A stretch of 64,000 nucleotides of DNA from Tubulanus polymorphus (taxonomy: Eukaryota; Nemertea; Palaeonemertea; Tubulaniformes; Tubulanidae), in NCBI RefSeq assembly GCF_964204645.1, contig NC_134036.1:4452001-4516000 (forward strand), written 5' to 3'. Below are positions 35,196-48,911 of this stretch, one piece after another (position 1 is the first letter of the stretch; every line of letters starts with the position of its first letter). A program made the position numbers and the translations under genes. The notes beneath the pieces were generated by a model, which was not told where the DNA came from, made no database searches, and saw only the letters and a list, made by a program, of their open reading frames with translations.

Positions 35196-37120
35196 ACCAG
35201 CTCTTGTTTCACATCCGCGAGTGTATGAGCTCGGCGGAGGTAAAAGAGGTAACAATCATCGAACGCCGGTGATAAGCTTCGACGGGCATTAACCCGCGCG
35301 TCGCACCGGCCGATCGACCGGCGCGGCGATCGATCGCGCGCCGAGAGACGTCGAGAGCAGAGGCCGAGAAAATCCGGTGCAAATCTCGTCGTGTTTCGCG
35401 TAGAGATTTGTCGATTCAATTTGTTTACACGACGGATCAATGCCATCAGGGATAAAACCGACATAGTGCGCGCCGTCTCGGTAATGCATTATAGATGACG
35501 TTCGCGCTGAACGTCTTAAAAGTGGTCGCTGGTGATTGAAAAGATGAAGTGCATTTATAGTGCCTGGTACGGAGATATACTACAGCTGTGAGGAGAGGGG
35601 GTTCACGAAGAACCTATTGTGTCTGTTCTACTCGTTGCTCTCCCGCTACAGCTGCGAGTACAACAATCATTATTTCTTATTTTTTTCCGACAAAAAAAAA
35701 ACACCTCATTGACGACGAATCCGTATTTCCAGACACTGCACATGTCTGCAGACACGCGAATCTGCCGATTTCAAATCCGAATAAAAAATGTCGCAGCCAC
35801 GTACGGAATCGAGAATAGTACGATGCTCGTACAGCTAGCAATAGACACCTTCTATACCCGAGACCGACGACGACCGTTCGTCGATAAACACAGCAGAAAA
35901 AATTGTGTTTTTGCTTTCGATTCGAAGAACATCATGTGCTATCGTTCCCAAGCCCGCAGCGGCGGCAGCGACGTCAGCGACGGCAGCGGCAGCGGTGACG
36001 GTATAGTAGTTCTCGACCGGTTCGGTGCCGAAAGCGACTGAATCTCAGACGACATCGATCGAAACCGTTCGCTATTTATTCATCTAAGCCTTTAACACGA
36101 AATCGTATAGACGGACCCGATGACGCGCGACGATTCGACCGTTAAAAACCACGTATCATAACGGAAAATCTGTTTCTAATTTTGATAAAACGATATCCTC
36201 GCATCGTTTAGGTGTTAAAGTTAATGACAGGCAAATGTTTGTCATCTGGTTTCATTCCATTCGTTTTTCATAGCGATCTATGCTTTTTATAAATACATAA
36301 ATGACATAATCGATTACCTAAATCGCGCCAAGCAACAAAGGTGGACAAACACGTCACTCTATCAAGTTCAATTTTCAATGGATAACAAACTGATTTTCGC
36401 TACGAAAAACTCAAGGTTGTCTCAAGCGCTGAAATTAGTCTAGGCAAAAAAAAAACATGAATTCGTGCGCAAGACCTCTTTACACCGCCGTTAAATAGGT
36501 TTCGACGACAAAACACCAACCAGCTCCGGCGAGGTGAGCGGCGAGAGAGATGAAAGTAATTTCTGAAAAAAAATTACTTAAACCACTCGGGGACTCGAAT
36601 TCACTAGTTCTCTGATGCGACACCTACAACGCTACCGAGGGAAGCGAGGATTCAGCGATAATCCGCCAGGATCGCTAGTGGTTAATGGGTTACCGGGCTT
36701 CAATTACTTCCACATTTCAATGAAATTCGAATAAACTTTTCCGATTAGTAGATCGATTTACAGTGAAATCAATACCGTACACTGAATAAGAAAATCTCAT
36801 ATTCGATTACTCGTTTACTAATTTTCGGATTTGGAAAACTAAAATCAAGTTCAAATCGCATTGAAAATGAGTTAAATATTCATCTAAACGACCCAGTGTT
36901 TTGTAGCGCCTTCTGGTCAGTGCCGGTAATCCATTAGATTCTCGAGTTCGATCAATTCATTCCGGCTTTTAATTCTAACCCAACGAGGCCGCGAAGATCG
37001 CGGACACGTTTTTGCGCCTTCGGAATCGTTGATTTCGTCGTTCGTTTCGTGGTATCACGCGTGAAATAAACAAACGACACAAAATTCGACGCGACGAATA
37101 TTACTTAATATGTTGTACTT
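35196..37120. other. Non-coding stretch with small repeat pieces
   Basis: 35583-35658 is about one unit of the 66-bp dyad family (TGTGAGGAGAGGGGGTTCAC). 36622-36695 is a diverged reverse copy of family D (AATCCGCCAGGATCGCTAGT). Short Gly/Ser-type GGC/AGC triplets lie at 35955-35998. No gene recognised. Confidence 0.5.
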
Positions 37121-37277
37121 GTTCATTTGAAACACGTGCTTTCGCTACTTACGTACGGTAGCTTCATCGTGTAAATGACGAAGCTACCAAACATCAGTAA
37201 CTAATGTATAGTAGCTTAAACGGTTGAATGATAAAGCTACTGTTCATTGGTAGCGAAAGCTCGTGCGACAAATAAAC
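37121..37277. mobile_element. Fold-back element, about 157 bp, nested hairpins
   Basis: The outer ends TTCATTTGAAACACGTGCTT plus TCGCTAC and GTAGCGAAAGCTCGTGCGAC plus AAATAAA are imperfect inverted repeats. Inside, GGTAGCTTCATC/GACGAAGCTACC and AGTAGCTT/AAAGCTACT form two further hairpins. The structure suggests a MITE with internal duplication of its own end. Confidence 0.75.
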
Positions 37278-37639
37278 TAGTTAACCTATAATATAAAGTA
37301 CTACTCGTTTCGTCGTTTTTCTTCTACACCCGGTTAACGCCTGGCTCCTCCACGAAACGAGACAAAGAAATCGACTCGGTGTCAGCTTCTATCCGTGAAA
37401 ACATATAAAAACCCCGGCGCCGATGGATAACGTCTATACATCGCCGGTCGTGGTAAATACGTTATATTCAAGTTGCGAGAAGGGCAAAATGATTATCATG
37501 TCGCGGGTTTATGATACTGCTAATATTAAATCAGTGTTGTGCGTATGTCCGTGTGACGCGGCCTGCTGTCAGGTTTCGTTACGGTTCGTCGTGGCATGAT
37601 GGTTTAGCCGCCGAAGAGAAGCGGCTTGAAAGCCGGGAC
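37278..37639. other. Non-coding spacer
   Basis: A TATAAAAA string at about 37404 on the plus strand could be a TATA box, but no exon follows clearly. Confidence 0.35.
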
Positions 37640-37915
37640 TGAGAAGGAGGGCCCCATAGGGGGAGGGGCAGCCAGAAGGAAATGGAGAAATACAAAGGGA
37701 GGGGGCAGGGAAAGCTAGAGGGAGAGCAAGATAGAAAGGGAGAGGGGAATGGAGAGAGGAGGGAGGGAGGCAGAGGGGGAGCAGAGGAAAACCAGAGGTG
37801 CAGCCAGAGATGAAGCCAGAGGGAGTGGGAGGCAAAGGGAGCGGAAAACGGCTGGGGAGAGGGGAGCCAAATAGAGAGAGGGAAAGAGGCAGGTGCTGAG
37901 GGGGCGGGAGTGAGA
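37640..37915 (+). repeat. Purine-rich low-complexity tract (GGGA/GAGA)
   Basis: About 275 bp with almost no pyrimidine runs on the plus strand. It yields Pro/Ser/Leu-rich spurious frames on the minus strand. Confidence 0.9.
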
Positions 37916-38781
37916 GATCGAGACATCGAGCCATTTTCGGAAAACCCAAAAGACGGTGGAAAACAATCAAGGTGTCGAAATTCGATCGTCGCCAAAACGA
38001 TATCTAATCATCCCGGAATTGATCGAATTAGTTTCTACTTCGTTTTTACTTCTCCGATACCGTATAAGCGATCCAAATATCTCCCTAATCAATACCCGCT
38101 CCATCTGTCGGCGACAATTGAAACTAGTCACACTCTCTGCCTCCCTCTCTCTCCTCGAATGCTGTCGGATCAACGGTAATTAGTTTTTACGAGAATTTTA
38201 TCTAGCGTCGACAATAAATACGCGGAACGGGGGGCAATTCAGTTAATCGACGATCGGTCGCGGGTTTTATCGGCGCGGCGGATACTACCGCAACCACAAC
38301 CACAACCATCACCGCCGACTTCTTTCACGAGCGCGGAGCCGCATTAGTATTTGCGGCGTATAGTATACACAGACATCGCTCGCATAGATTCGCGAGTAGC
38401 GATAGCGGCCACCGTTCGTATTTATATTTATAGGCCCCGTATTTACGACGAGGGTCGAGCTAATTTACGGCCGGCGTCTGCGTTCGTAGCCCGTGGGAAC
38501 TAAGAAATCACCATCTTATAGAATCCGCTCGAGTGGTGCGAGTGAATGGCGTGATCAGCCAGTGTAACCAAAGAGCGTAAAAGGCATAAATCTATAAACA
38601 GGTCTGCCAACCTTCTGCTATCGCCAACAGATTGAATTTTTTCGATAACATTTCATTGTAATGCGAAAGGAAATGTTCTTTAGATTAACGAGTCATCATC
38701 AGTGAGAAGTCATCATCTATCAAACATATAGACTGTTATCGTTGTATATTCCATTTTAACGCCGAGATGTCGTGATTCAAA
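37916..38781. other. Non-coding stretch
   Basis: No gene recognised. CpG-rich at 38220-38480. Confidence 0.45.
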
Positions 38782-39130
38782 GCGAGCCATCGCTGTCAAC
38801 GTTACAGCAACGACATGACATTGTAATCGAGGTTAATGCCATAGGATCAAAGTCACTTCTTTGGCGAGCCATTGCATTCAATGTTACTGCAAAGACATGG
38901 CAACGTTATCGAGGTTAACACTATAGGATCAATGTTACTTCTTTGGCGAGCCATTGCTGTCAATGTCACAGCAACGACATGACATTGTAATCGAGGTAAA
39001 TGCCATAGGATCAATGTCACTTCTTTGGGCGAGCCATTGCTGTCAATGTCACAGCAATGACATGACATTGCAACCGAGCTTAATGCCATAGGATCAATGT
39101 TAATTCTATGGCGAGCCATTGCAGTCGATG
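38782..39130 (+). repeat. 82-bp minisatellite
   Basis: Units start GCGAGCCATTGC at 38782, 38864, 38946, 39029 and 39111 (spacings 82, 82, 83, 82). Each holds GTCACAGCAACGACATGACA and AATGCCATAGGATCAATGTC. The length is not a multiple of three. Seen once in the window. Confidence 0.95.
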
Positions 39131-39169
39131 TTACAACTTCGGGGCTGGTGGAAGAAATTGTTCGCGAAA

Positions 39170-39264
39170 AACCGAGGTAACTATACTGGCGCGCCTGGTA
39201 GATCCTCGCTCACCGTAAGTGGAATCATCGATTGTCACAGTGTAGCGTTGGATGTTCCCAATTT
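39170..39264 (+). mobile_element. Interspersed repeat family D, single copy
   Basis: ACCGAGGTAACTATACTGGC, GCGCCTGGTAGATCCTCGCT, GTGGAATCATCGATTGTCAC and TAGCGTTGGATGTTCCC follow the family order. It directly follows the 82-bp array. Confidence 0.8.
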
Positions 39265-40912
39265 GTGGCGGACGCTGTGTACCGAATGCCTCGCTAAACA
39301 GACGGTGCTTACGCTAATTACTAAAACACCCTTCATTACGTCCGTACATGTCCCGAGCGCAATTTCCTTGCCGACGGTTCGTGTACTGTGTGTGCGCGCG
39401 TGTAATGGTACGGGCAATTTGTCGGCGAACAGTTTATTGCTCGTAATAGACCACCTCGTTATTATACACCGTACCGGTAGTCGAATAGATTCCCGGTTTG
39501 CTTTAGTACGCGTCGAAACCGAACCGACGATTTGGATATTCGAGTAGAGCGCCTCGGATTCGAGAGGGCCCCGATTCAGGAAACGATGTTCGATGCATAT
39601 ATCATACGGTGGTACCACGCGTCACAGCGACCTCCTGGGGTGCTGCATTTACACCCGATAGATATACAGGCGAACTATAAGAGACACCGCAAAATGGGGT
39701 CCAGAATGAGACCGATAGTAACCAGTTGCGACTTAATTACATTCGCCGGACTTGTATAGGTTGTACGTTCCTGACTTAAGTGCAAAGGTGGTCTCAAAAA
39801 TTAGAAAAATCAAATCTCAAATATTTGGTCTCAAATATTCGCCGGACTGTGTCTGGTGTAGATTAACTTAAGTGCAAAATGGGCCTTGAATATCAGAACG
39901 ATCATCAGTTGTTAGATTTGCTATAGAGCTATACGGTCTAAGAATCAAAAGCCATAAGCAAGCAACTTATACCGGAGGCAAAGTGATAAATCGTAACATT
40001 GGTCATCGCCACCTACGCCATCTAAGATTGGTCTTCGTAAACCTACGCCACGCAACTGCTGCCCAAAATATCAGGATATATTATTCTATATTTATCGATA
40101 TATTATGACTAAACTCCGCAAGCAGTAACCCTACGGGATCGGAACATATGCTAGTTTTATATACAACCAATAGTACTCGATACGTGGTGTAAAATCAGGC
40201 CGTTTTCGCGACAACTTTCGCGACAACTTCAACCGGCTGGTGATACGCCAACTGGCGCTCTACAGATCGAAGGAACGAACGAAAAAACGAAACAACATCG
40301 AAAAGAAGCGAGCGAGTGGCTTTTTTTCATATCGAACGACCATCGTCGTACGCGGGTCGTTAGTTGGGCTGGTAATCGGACAACATTAACCTCTCTACCC
40401 GTCTAGACGCGCGGGATAGTCCCGCCGGGGGTGACGTGTTCACGGGCGCGTCAGACGCCTAATTAACCGCTAAAAAAAAACGACGGCGGCGGTGGCGGAG
40501 ATTATCGTTATTACGAAACACGGATTAGTTTCATGCGCGGGAAAAAACCTAGGTTATCGAATAGAAAGAAATGTCTCCTAGTTAACGATATAAAAATGTA
40601 CAATCAGATATGTTTCCTCGACCACCACGACTGTGTGCAATCGGCCATATTGTATAAGTCTAAAGGCTATACTTAACCACAGTACCGTGCTGTTAGACAG
40701 AGCCATTTTAAAGTCTAACTATTCATGTACATTATGAAAAAATATAAGACAGAAAGTCAGCGTATTACCCCCTATACAAACCTCGCGACGCACCGGGGGT
40801 GACCATTACGGGAATAATTCGGGAGATCAGTGTTGACACGATTCTTCTTTTTTTACAAGAATATTCGTCATCGGTCGCGTATGTATAATATTGCACAACG
40901 AGCCAGAAGTCT
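39265..40912. other. Non-coding stretch
   Basis: No gene recognised. Two near copies of GCCGGACTTGTATAGGTTGT- and GCCGGACTGTGTCTGGTGTA-like sequence (39747 and 39842), each followed by TTAAGTGCAAA, suggest a ~95-bp duplication. CGCGACAACTTTCGCGACAA is duplicated at 40208. Confidence 0.45.
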
Positions 40913-40965
40913 GATGCAGCAGCAGCCGTAGTAGCAGCAGCAGCAGCGGCAGCAGCGGCGGCGAG
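40913..40965 (+). repeat. (CAG)n-like triplet tract
   Basis: Interrupted CAG/CGG/TAG triplets. It gives a poly-Ala frame on the minus strand that I do not regard as a gene. Confidence 0.9.
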
Positions 40966-41102
40966 TGCGACGATACCGTCTCCGGGGATCGCGACCGCGT
41001 ATAGCAAAAATAATCGCCAATATGTCAGACGGTATTGGCACGAAATTACACACTAGACGGCTTATCGGGGATGAATATCTATCTCGCGCCGACCAGCCGC
41101 AC

Positions 41103-43499
<2,397 letters not shown>

Positions 43500-43832
43500 A
43501 TATATTTGTAATTCATTTTGATTAAGAATGTCTCAAGTAAAGCGCTGAACACATGTGAAGTATGGACGATCGGTTTTTGAAAGTATGCTGATAAAATGTC
43601 TAATGTCTGGTGTTTGTAGTTCATTTTCAATTGAAAATGTCTCAGGTGAAGCACTGACCGCATGGGAAGTGTTGACGATCAGTTTTTGAAAGTGAGCTGG
43701 TGAAATGTCAAATGTCTGGTGTTTGTAGTGCATTTCAAATTGAAAACGTCTCGGACGAAGCACTGAACACAAGTGACGTTTGGACGATCAGTCGTTGAAC
43801 GAATGCAGATAAAACATGAAGTAGGGACTACA
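43500..43832 (+). repeat. ~110-bp tandem repeat, about 2.7 copies
   Basis: GAAGTATGGACGATC, GAAGTGTTGACGATC and GACGTTTGGACGATC mark successive units at spacings of 110 and 108 bp. Shared landmarks are AATGTCTGGTGTTTGTAGT and TGAAAATGTCTC. Confidence 0.9.
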
Positions 43833-44393
43833 GCGCTCTGATAAACAGGTATTATACACTGGTTCGGTCTGTGCCTGAATCTGTTCAGGCCCGTGTTCGG
43901 TGAATAAGATCTCCCATCAAAACACACCCACACTTATCGAATTACGCGCGCGTGTGTATTCGAAATCACAAACGCGCCGAGCGACCGAATACTAACAGAC
44001 GTCGCCGTCATAACGACACCCGCGGGACTCACTCGCATCAATTAGGGGCTTCGTCGATTACAGCTTCGAAAATCATCGCGCATTTGAATTCTGCTTATCG
44101 ACGCGCGTTTACGAATAACGAAATAGACGCCGAATATTCGCCGGCGAATGTCGTGGATCAAGCTGAGAGTCGAACTACGCGCGCACTCGGCCGGGATCGA
44201 AGCCGCGTCTATAAGAACGTATATTAGAAAGCAAGGCGATTAACAATGGAACAATACATCTAGTTCGGTAATTTTGACAAGTGGTTATACAGCTTGTCCT
44301 ATACGGGTAACACGATCCGAGAACGTTCTCATTCTAACTACTAAACTTGTAGACCATAAAGACAAAAATATGGCTGACATTAGTTCAATAAAG
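43833..44393. other. Non-coding spacer
   Basis: CpG-rich to about 44220. Open frame 43952-44227 has no recognisable domain and is not supported. Confidence 0.45.
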
Positions 44394-44402
44394 AAAAAAA
44401 AA
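44394..44402 (-). terminator. RNA polymerase III terminator of tRNA-Gly
   Basis: Nine T on the minus strand, 11 bp downstream of the tRNA 3' end. Four or more T is the usual pol III stop. Confidence 0.85.
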
Positions 44403-44413
44403 TAATAAATTCG

Positions 44414-44485
44414 TGCGTTCGCCGGGAATCGAACCCGGATCCATTGCTTGGAAGGCAACGATGCTAACCTTTACACCACGAACGC
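44414..44485 (-). tRNA. tRNA-Gly (anticodon TCC)
   Basis: A 72-nt cloverleaf read on the minus strand. The acceptor stem GCGTTCG/CGAACGC pairs fully, with discriminator A at 44414. The A box lies around TGGTGTAAAGGTTAGCAT. The anticodon arm is TTGC-CTTCCAA-GCAA with TCC at 44450-44452. The T arm is CCGGGTTCGATTCCCGG with a perfect 5-bp stem. No intron. It decodes GGA and, by wobble, GGG. It stands alone, with no other tRNA in the window. A pol III terminator follows at once, and nothing in the stems or loops suggests a pseudogene. Confidence 0.97.
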
Positions 44486-45424
44486 CGCTTGTCTCGGCTC
44501 CGAATAGATAGGTCAAAACTAACAGACCGCGCGTACAATACGTGAAGCCTAGTATATCTATGTCTTCCGAGTAAAACTGATAGAAGTTGATGAAATATAA
44601 ATGGGTAGAGAATACCATAGAAATAACTAAAAACATAATGATATGGTATTAGGATATGGCCGAAACGTCGGAGATGATCTACACTAGCCCGAGGAAACAT
44701 TTTCGGACTTCTTATCATTTTTTCGTTAATATTGAGGGATCATCTACATAATTACCATCATAACATGGATATAGTGTTTTATCAATGGTTATTCATAATC
44801 AGTAATGCACATCTATTCGAAACTATAAATACAATTATGATAACGATAATGATAATCAGGCGATTAGCAATCGCAATAACCATGTCAATTTACTAAAGAA
44901 ATGCTTCCCGAGGACCGAAAATGTTCATCGTTTCGACGAGTTCTTCGTATCATCGCGTTCGTATGAAACTGATTGTTTACTAGTGAACTTATGGCCGAGA
45001 TGAACTAAAGTCATCGATAGACCGCGAAGTTCCGCTGCAGGTCGAACGGCGCTTTACGACGAAGCAACAGCGAAAACGAACGAAACCCCGAAATGTCAAC
45101 GACGCGCTGACGATTGAAGAACAATGAAATAAACGCTCTTTCAAATTCGAACGAAAGGCGCCGTCGAGCTGCCGGAGAAGAAACTTAATTGGTATTTAGC
45201 TGCCAGTTGCAAAGATCAAGCGAAGCCGTAGAGTAAGGTGTGTTTCTAGTAAAAGTGAAATTTCGAAAAATAGAGAAGAGACATCAAACGACGCAGGGGA
45301 TTCGCTGATTCAATCCGCGCGTTACGCGTACACCAGATCAAAACGAAGCTTAAAGCTGTCTGTCTTGATTATAATCATAACATATGTGCTTCTTGACTAC
45401 AGATCTAGAGTTATTGATGCTGAG
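44486..45424. other. Non-coding stretch
   Basis: 44655-44712 (GGCCGAAACGTCGGAGATGA, then CCGAGGAAACATTTTCGGAC) is a GAAACGTCG-type end related to 17343. No gene recognised. Confidence 0.45.
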
Positions 45425-45692
45425 AGGCCAGTGTGTTCACCGATAACCTACCAGCTCCAGATATGTCGGGAGGGGGTCACCGAAAACCTATTGTAGATCT
45501 GTTCTATCTTGGGGAGAAAAGAGACTGGATTATGCCAGTTTTACAGCTGTGAGGAGAGAGGGTTAAACGAGAACCCATTGCGTCTGTTCTACTCGCTGCT
45601 CTCCCGCTACAGCTGTGAGGAGAGCGGGTTCACCGAGAACCTATTGCGTCTGTTCTACTCGCTGCCCTCTCGCTACAGCTCTGCGAGGAGCT
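45425..45692 (+). repeat. 66-bp dyad-rich minisatellite, locus 3
   Basis: Two good units (45541-45670) plus diverged ones before (GTTCACCGATAACC, GGTCACCGAAAACC). Same unit as 31910-32265. The diverged units have lost the perfect GGGTTC/GAACCC stem. Confidence 0.85.
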
Positions 45693-45857
45693 GGCTCGCC
45701 AATAGCAAGAACTCCACCCAATTCCCAATGCACCCACCGCAGCACTAACGGCCACCGTACGTCCGAATAACATGTCACGTAACCGTCGAATTTTATATTT
45801 CGTACTAATTCTCAATAACACCTATTACGCGAGCTTTCATAATATATAGCTTGCGTA

Positions 45858-45892
45858 ACACTTTGTCGTACATAGTATTTACGACAAAGTGT
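45858..45892. repeat. Perfect 13-bp inverted repeat
   Basis: ACACTTTGTCGTA (45858-45870) and TACGACAAAGTGT (45880-45892) around a 9-nt loop. Possible end pair of a very small element, or a hairpin. No gene adjoins it. Confidence 0.95.
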
Positions 45893-46815
45893 GACTGTTC
45901 TAAAAGTCGACAAACAAATGTCACAGCTGCGATTGAGTGGGAAGAACTATGGCCTCATTCTTCGAAACAAAACGTCCGCGCAATTTCTCACGACGAGTGA
46001 TGATTCGCACTTTAAAAACAAGTATCTTGTTTGTTCAATTTCTTTACCTTGCTTCGTTTTTTATAGACGTTAAGAATTGTTACAAATAGCTGCTTTGCGA
46101 CTATATTTAGCATTTGAGGTTTAATCGAGCCGGTGAATACATTAGCTTCCTAGGTGACCGTCATATTTGTTTTTGTGTGGAGGAAAAACGTTTCACTTTT
46201 TTCTTGTTTACTCAATAGCGACGCGCGTGCCTTTAAATACTATACTTATTTTTGAGATTAAGCCTATGATTATTAGATTTTATGACGTCGAAGGACGGGT
46301 CGTGCAATTATTACGTAAACATCGTTGATGTCGTCAACGAACACCGTCTCGCGCTGACAACGAGTTAAAAAAAAAAGATGACAGCAACGACTGCGACGTA
46401 GATAGCAGAAAGACCTCTGGATTTGTCGTTACTGTTACTAGGGCAATTTCTCCTGTCTACAGTGCTGTCCGGTTTAATGTCCGCCGTTTCTGAAATGCGC
46501 TGCTTATGAACACGGTCAAGCAGTTCGGCTCATTTATCGGGTTTAACGAAGATTCATCTTTTTCGAAGGCATTCAACCAGCTTTCGTAGCTAGCAGACAG
46601 CGTTGCGAGCACGGGTTAACGTTATCAAAATTAGCCCAATATATCAATCAAATTTGAACTGAATTCTTAGGCTCCCGAATTGCCACGTCATCACAGGACC
46701 CACCACATATACAATGAATTCATTTTTCTACTCCGCGATCGGTATATTCTTCGTTTATTCAATCATTAAAATAAAAGTTCATTCGATTTTCATTGAAACC
46801 TAGAAAAAATCGCCG
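45893..46815. other. Non-coding stretch
   Basis: No gene or repeat family recognised. Confidence 0.45.
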
Positions 46816-46817
46816 CA

Positions 46818-46914
46818 CGGACGACCGGGTAACTACTGCTAGCAAACCTGGCGGATCCTCGCCTGCCACGAGTGGAATCGTCGATTGCCACAGTAGCAGT
46901 CCGGCTCCCCGTTT
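46818..46914 (+). mobile_element. Interspersed repeat family D, single copy
   Basis: GACCGGGTAACTACTGCTAG, CAAACCTGGCGGATCCTCGC, GTGGAATCGTCGATTGCCAC and AGTAGCAGTCCGGCTCCCC follow the family order. Confidence 0.85.
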
Positions 46915-48911
46915 CGAAATTCAGACCGACGCCACGAAGAAGCGCCCACGCGAACTACTCGTTTCTAAGCGATGACTGTATGCTCGCACGTTCGCCAACA
47001 GCTGAGGTAAAACCGGGGTATGAATCATCTATACATACATCGTGATGGACGATTCGAGTTATTGTCTTGTCCTTTCGCGAACAGGTGTCGACGTCGTTTT
47101 CCGTTACTAATAGTGCGGGAATGTTCGCCGGAACGAAGTGACGTGTGCAAGCTGCGTATCACGTCGGGAATTAAAAAAAAAGAAAAACATTAATAATATG
47201 CACGAATCGAAAAGTTAACACCGGAAATATTGACAAACTCTATTAGGGTGGCTCTAGGAGTCTTTAAAGTGGATGGACCTGAAAATTGGAATCGGCAGTC
47301 AATTTGATAGGGGCTCATTTGTCGATGCGGGGTTGCCAACGTGAAACATTCGTGGGGATTCTGGTGGCCCCACAGGTAATGTAGTACGAAAAGTGCCTTT
47401 CTGGGCCTCACCAGGAACGTTTTGGATTACTGCATCGTCTTTTGTTTTCTTTACAAAAAAAATCCAGATTTTTCTCGGGAGTACTTTTGAATTTTTGAAG
47501 GGGTTTGACCACTCGACCCAGTCCACGCCCTAAATCTGCGCGTGAACTCAATATTCCCGAAGAAGAGTTTTCCGATATAGTCGAAAAGTTGAATAAACAA
47601 ACTACTGGCTCCTAGAAAATATTTCCGAATTTTCCTTCATTAGTGTGAATATAGCGAATATAGCGTTTCATCGATGGCTTTTAGGCGAATTTCTTCGAAG
47701 AATTGTTCACCGGACGATTCGCCTAGGATTGAATTCGGGAGACCATAAATTTGGCGCATTTAGGCCAATTCCCTTGCCGCCATGTCACGAGTTTTGCGTG
47801 TCGCAGATGCCTAAGACTTTGTTTATCGGTATTTATCGGGGTAACTGTTATTTTTTTTCAACTCAACGAAAAACCCGTTGCACCGGTCCAAACTAATACC
47901 AATTTCCAGCGTGCACATTCATATACACCACTAAGTATAATTGCCTTGTCTATAACAATGTAGATAGACCGGTAAAAAGAATTAATGTTAACTTAACCGC
48001 GTATCATAACACGTGCTTACACCCATAAGAAAAACCTGTCGGGTCATTTATAGACCCCATTACGCGTCGTCATCGGCAGACATTAGCTAACTTTTGAATC
48101 GGCGCCGTATCGAGAAAAATGCTACATCGTCGCGACAGGCGCTCGTTTATTTGCGACGCGTTCGCTTTTTTTTCCCACCGGATCTTACGGTCAGGATTAA
48201 AGGTTAAAGCGGTCTTCGGAGACGCATTAGAAACGTTGTTTCGTGTCATCAATAAATTATCGGTTTATTACGCGTATACGTTCGTACGTTAGTTGTATTT
48301 GTTTGTTTTTTTCTTGTTAGCGCTTACGCGCGGAGCGTAATGACACAAAGTCGTCGTCGCAACTATAAATCATCTTTTTCAACGCGGGCTTTTCCTGAAC
48401 AGGTAACAATCGAGCGACGACGGGGACATATCACCGACACGGGACATAACGCGCATCTGGCGCAAACGCGTTCGTCACCAACAGTCGGCGATTTCTAAAT
48501 AATTTACAAGCCGTCGCCGTCGACGACGTCGTTACAAACACGCCGGCATCAAACGACGCTATCGAATTTGACAGGTTATATAGCCGAGCGTTCGACTTCG
48601 ACGCCGACATTTACACATCATAGCCCGATAACAGCGCGCGCGCCAACCCGCGCAAGCTTCCTTTAGATTTTTTCGTCGAATTCGTAAACGACTATTTCGA
48701 CTACTCAAATTTCTCTTTTCTCCGCCGCCATCAAACGCGTTCGGAAAACGAAATAGAAAAAAAAAGACGACGACAACAACGGCAAACTCGAAGAAAGAAA
48801 CGGCGTTAAGAAGCTACGTACACGCGTCGAGCGAAACTGAAACCTACATCAAAAGCTGAATTTAAAAAAAAAAGAAGCACGGAACAGATAAGATTCAACG
48901 CACTCGAGAAC
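46915..48911. other. Upstream region of the secreted-protein gene
   Basis: No array or interspersed family is seen in about 2 kb. From about 48300 it is CpG-rich. 47555-47600 has a diverged element end (TATAGTCGAAAAGTTGAATA). Probably contains the promoter and 5' UTR of the gene at 48912. Confidence 0.5.
48577..48583 (+). promoter_or_regulatory. Candidate TATA box upstream of secreted-protein gene
   Basis: TATATAG in the context GACAGGTTATATAGCC, about 335 bp before the start codon. It would give a 5' UTR near 300 nt. No better TATA lies closer, and a TATA-less start is equally possible. Confidence 0.25.

Noticed and set aside
37569-37995. Pro/Ser/Leu-rich minus-strand ORFs of 133-138 codons
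   Set aside because: They overlap a purine-rich low-complexity tract, overlap each other in different frames, and have no domain.
39119-39547. 142-codon ORF
   Set aside because: Its first third is the end of the 82-bp array plus family D. The rest has no recognisable domain and overlaps another frame of similar length on the other strand.
44385-44718. ORFs across the tRNA (peptide with AMDPGSIPGERT)
   Set aside because: This is the well-known false translation of a tRNA T arm and acceptor stem. The tRNA explains it.
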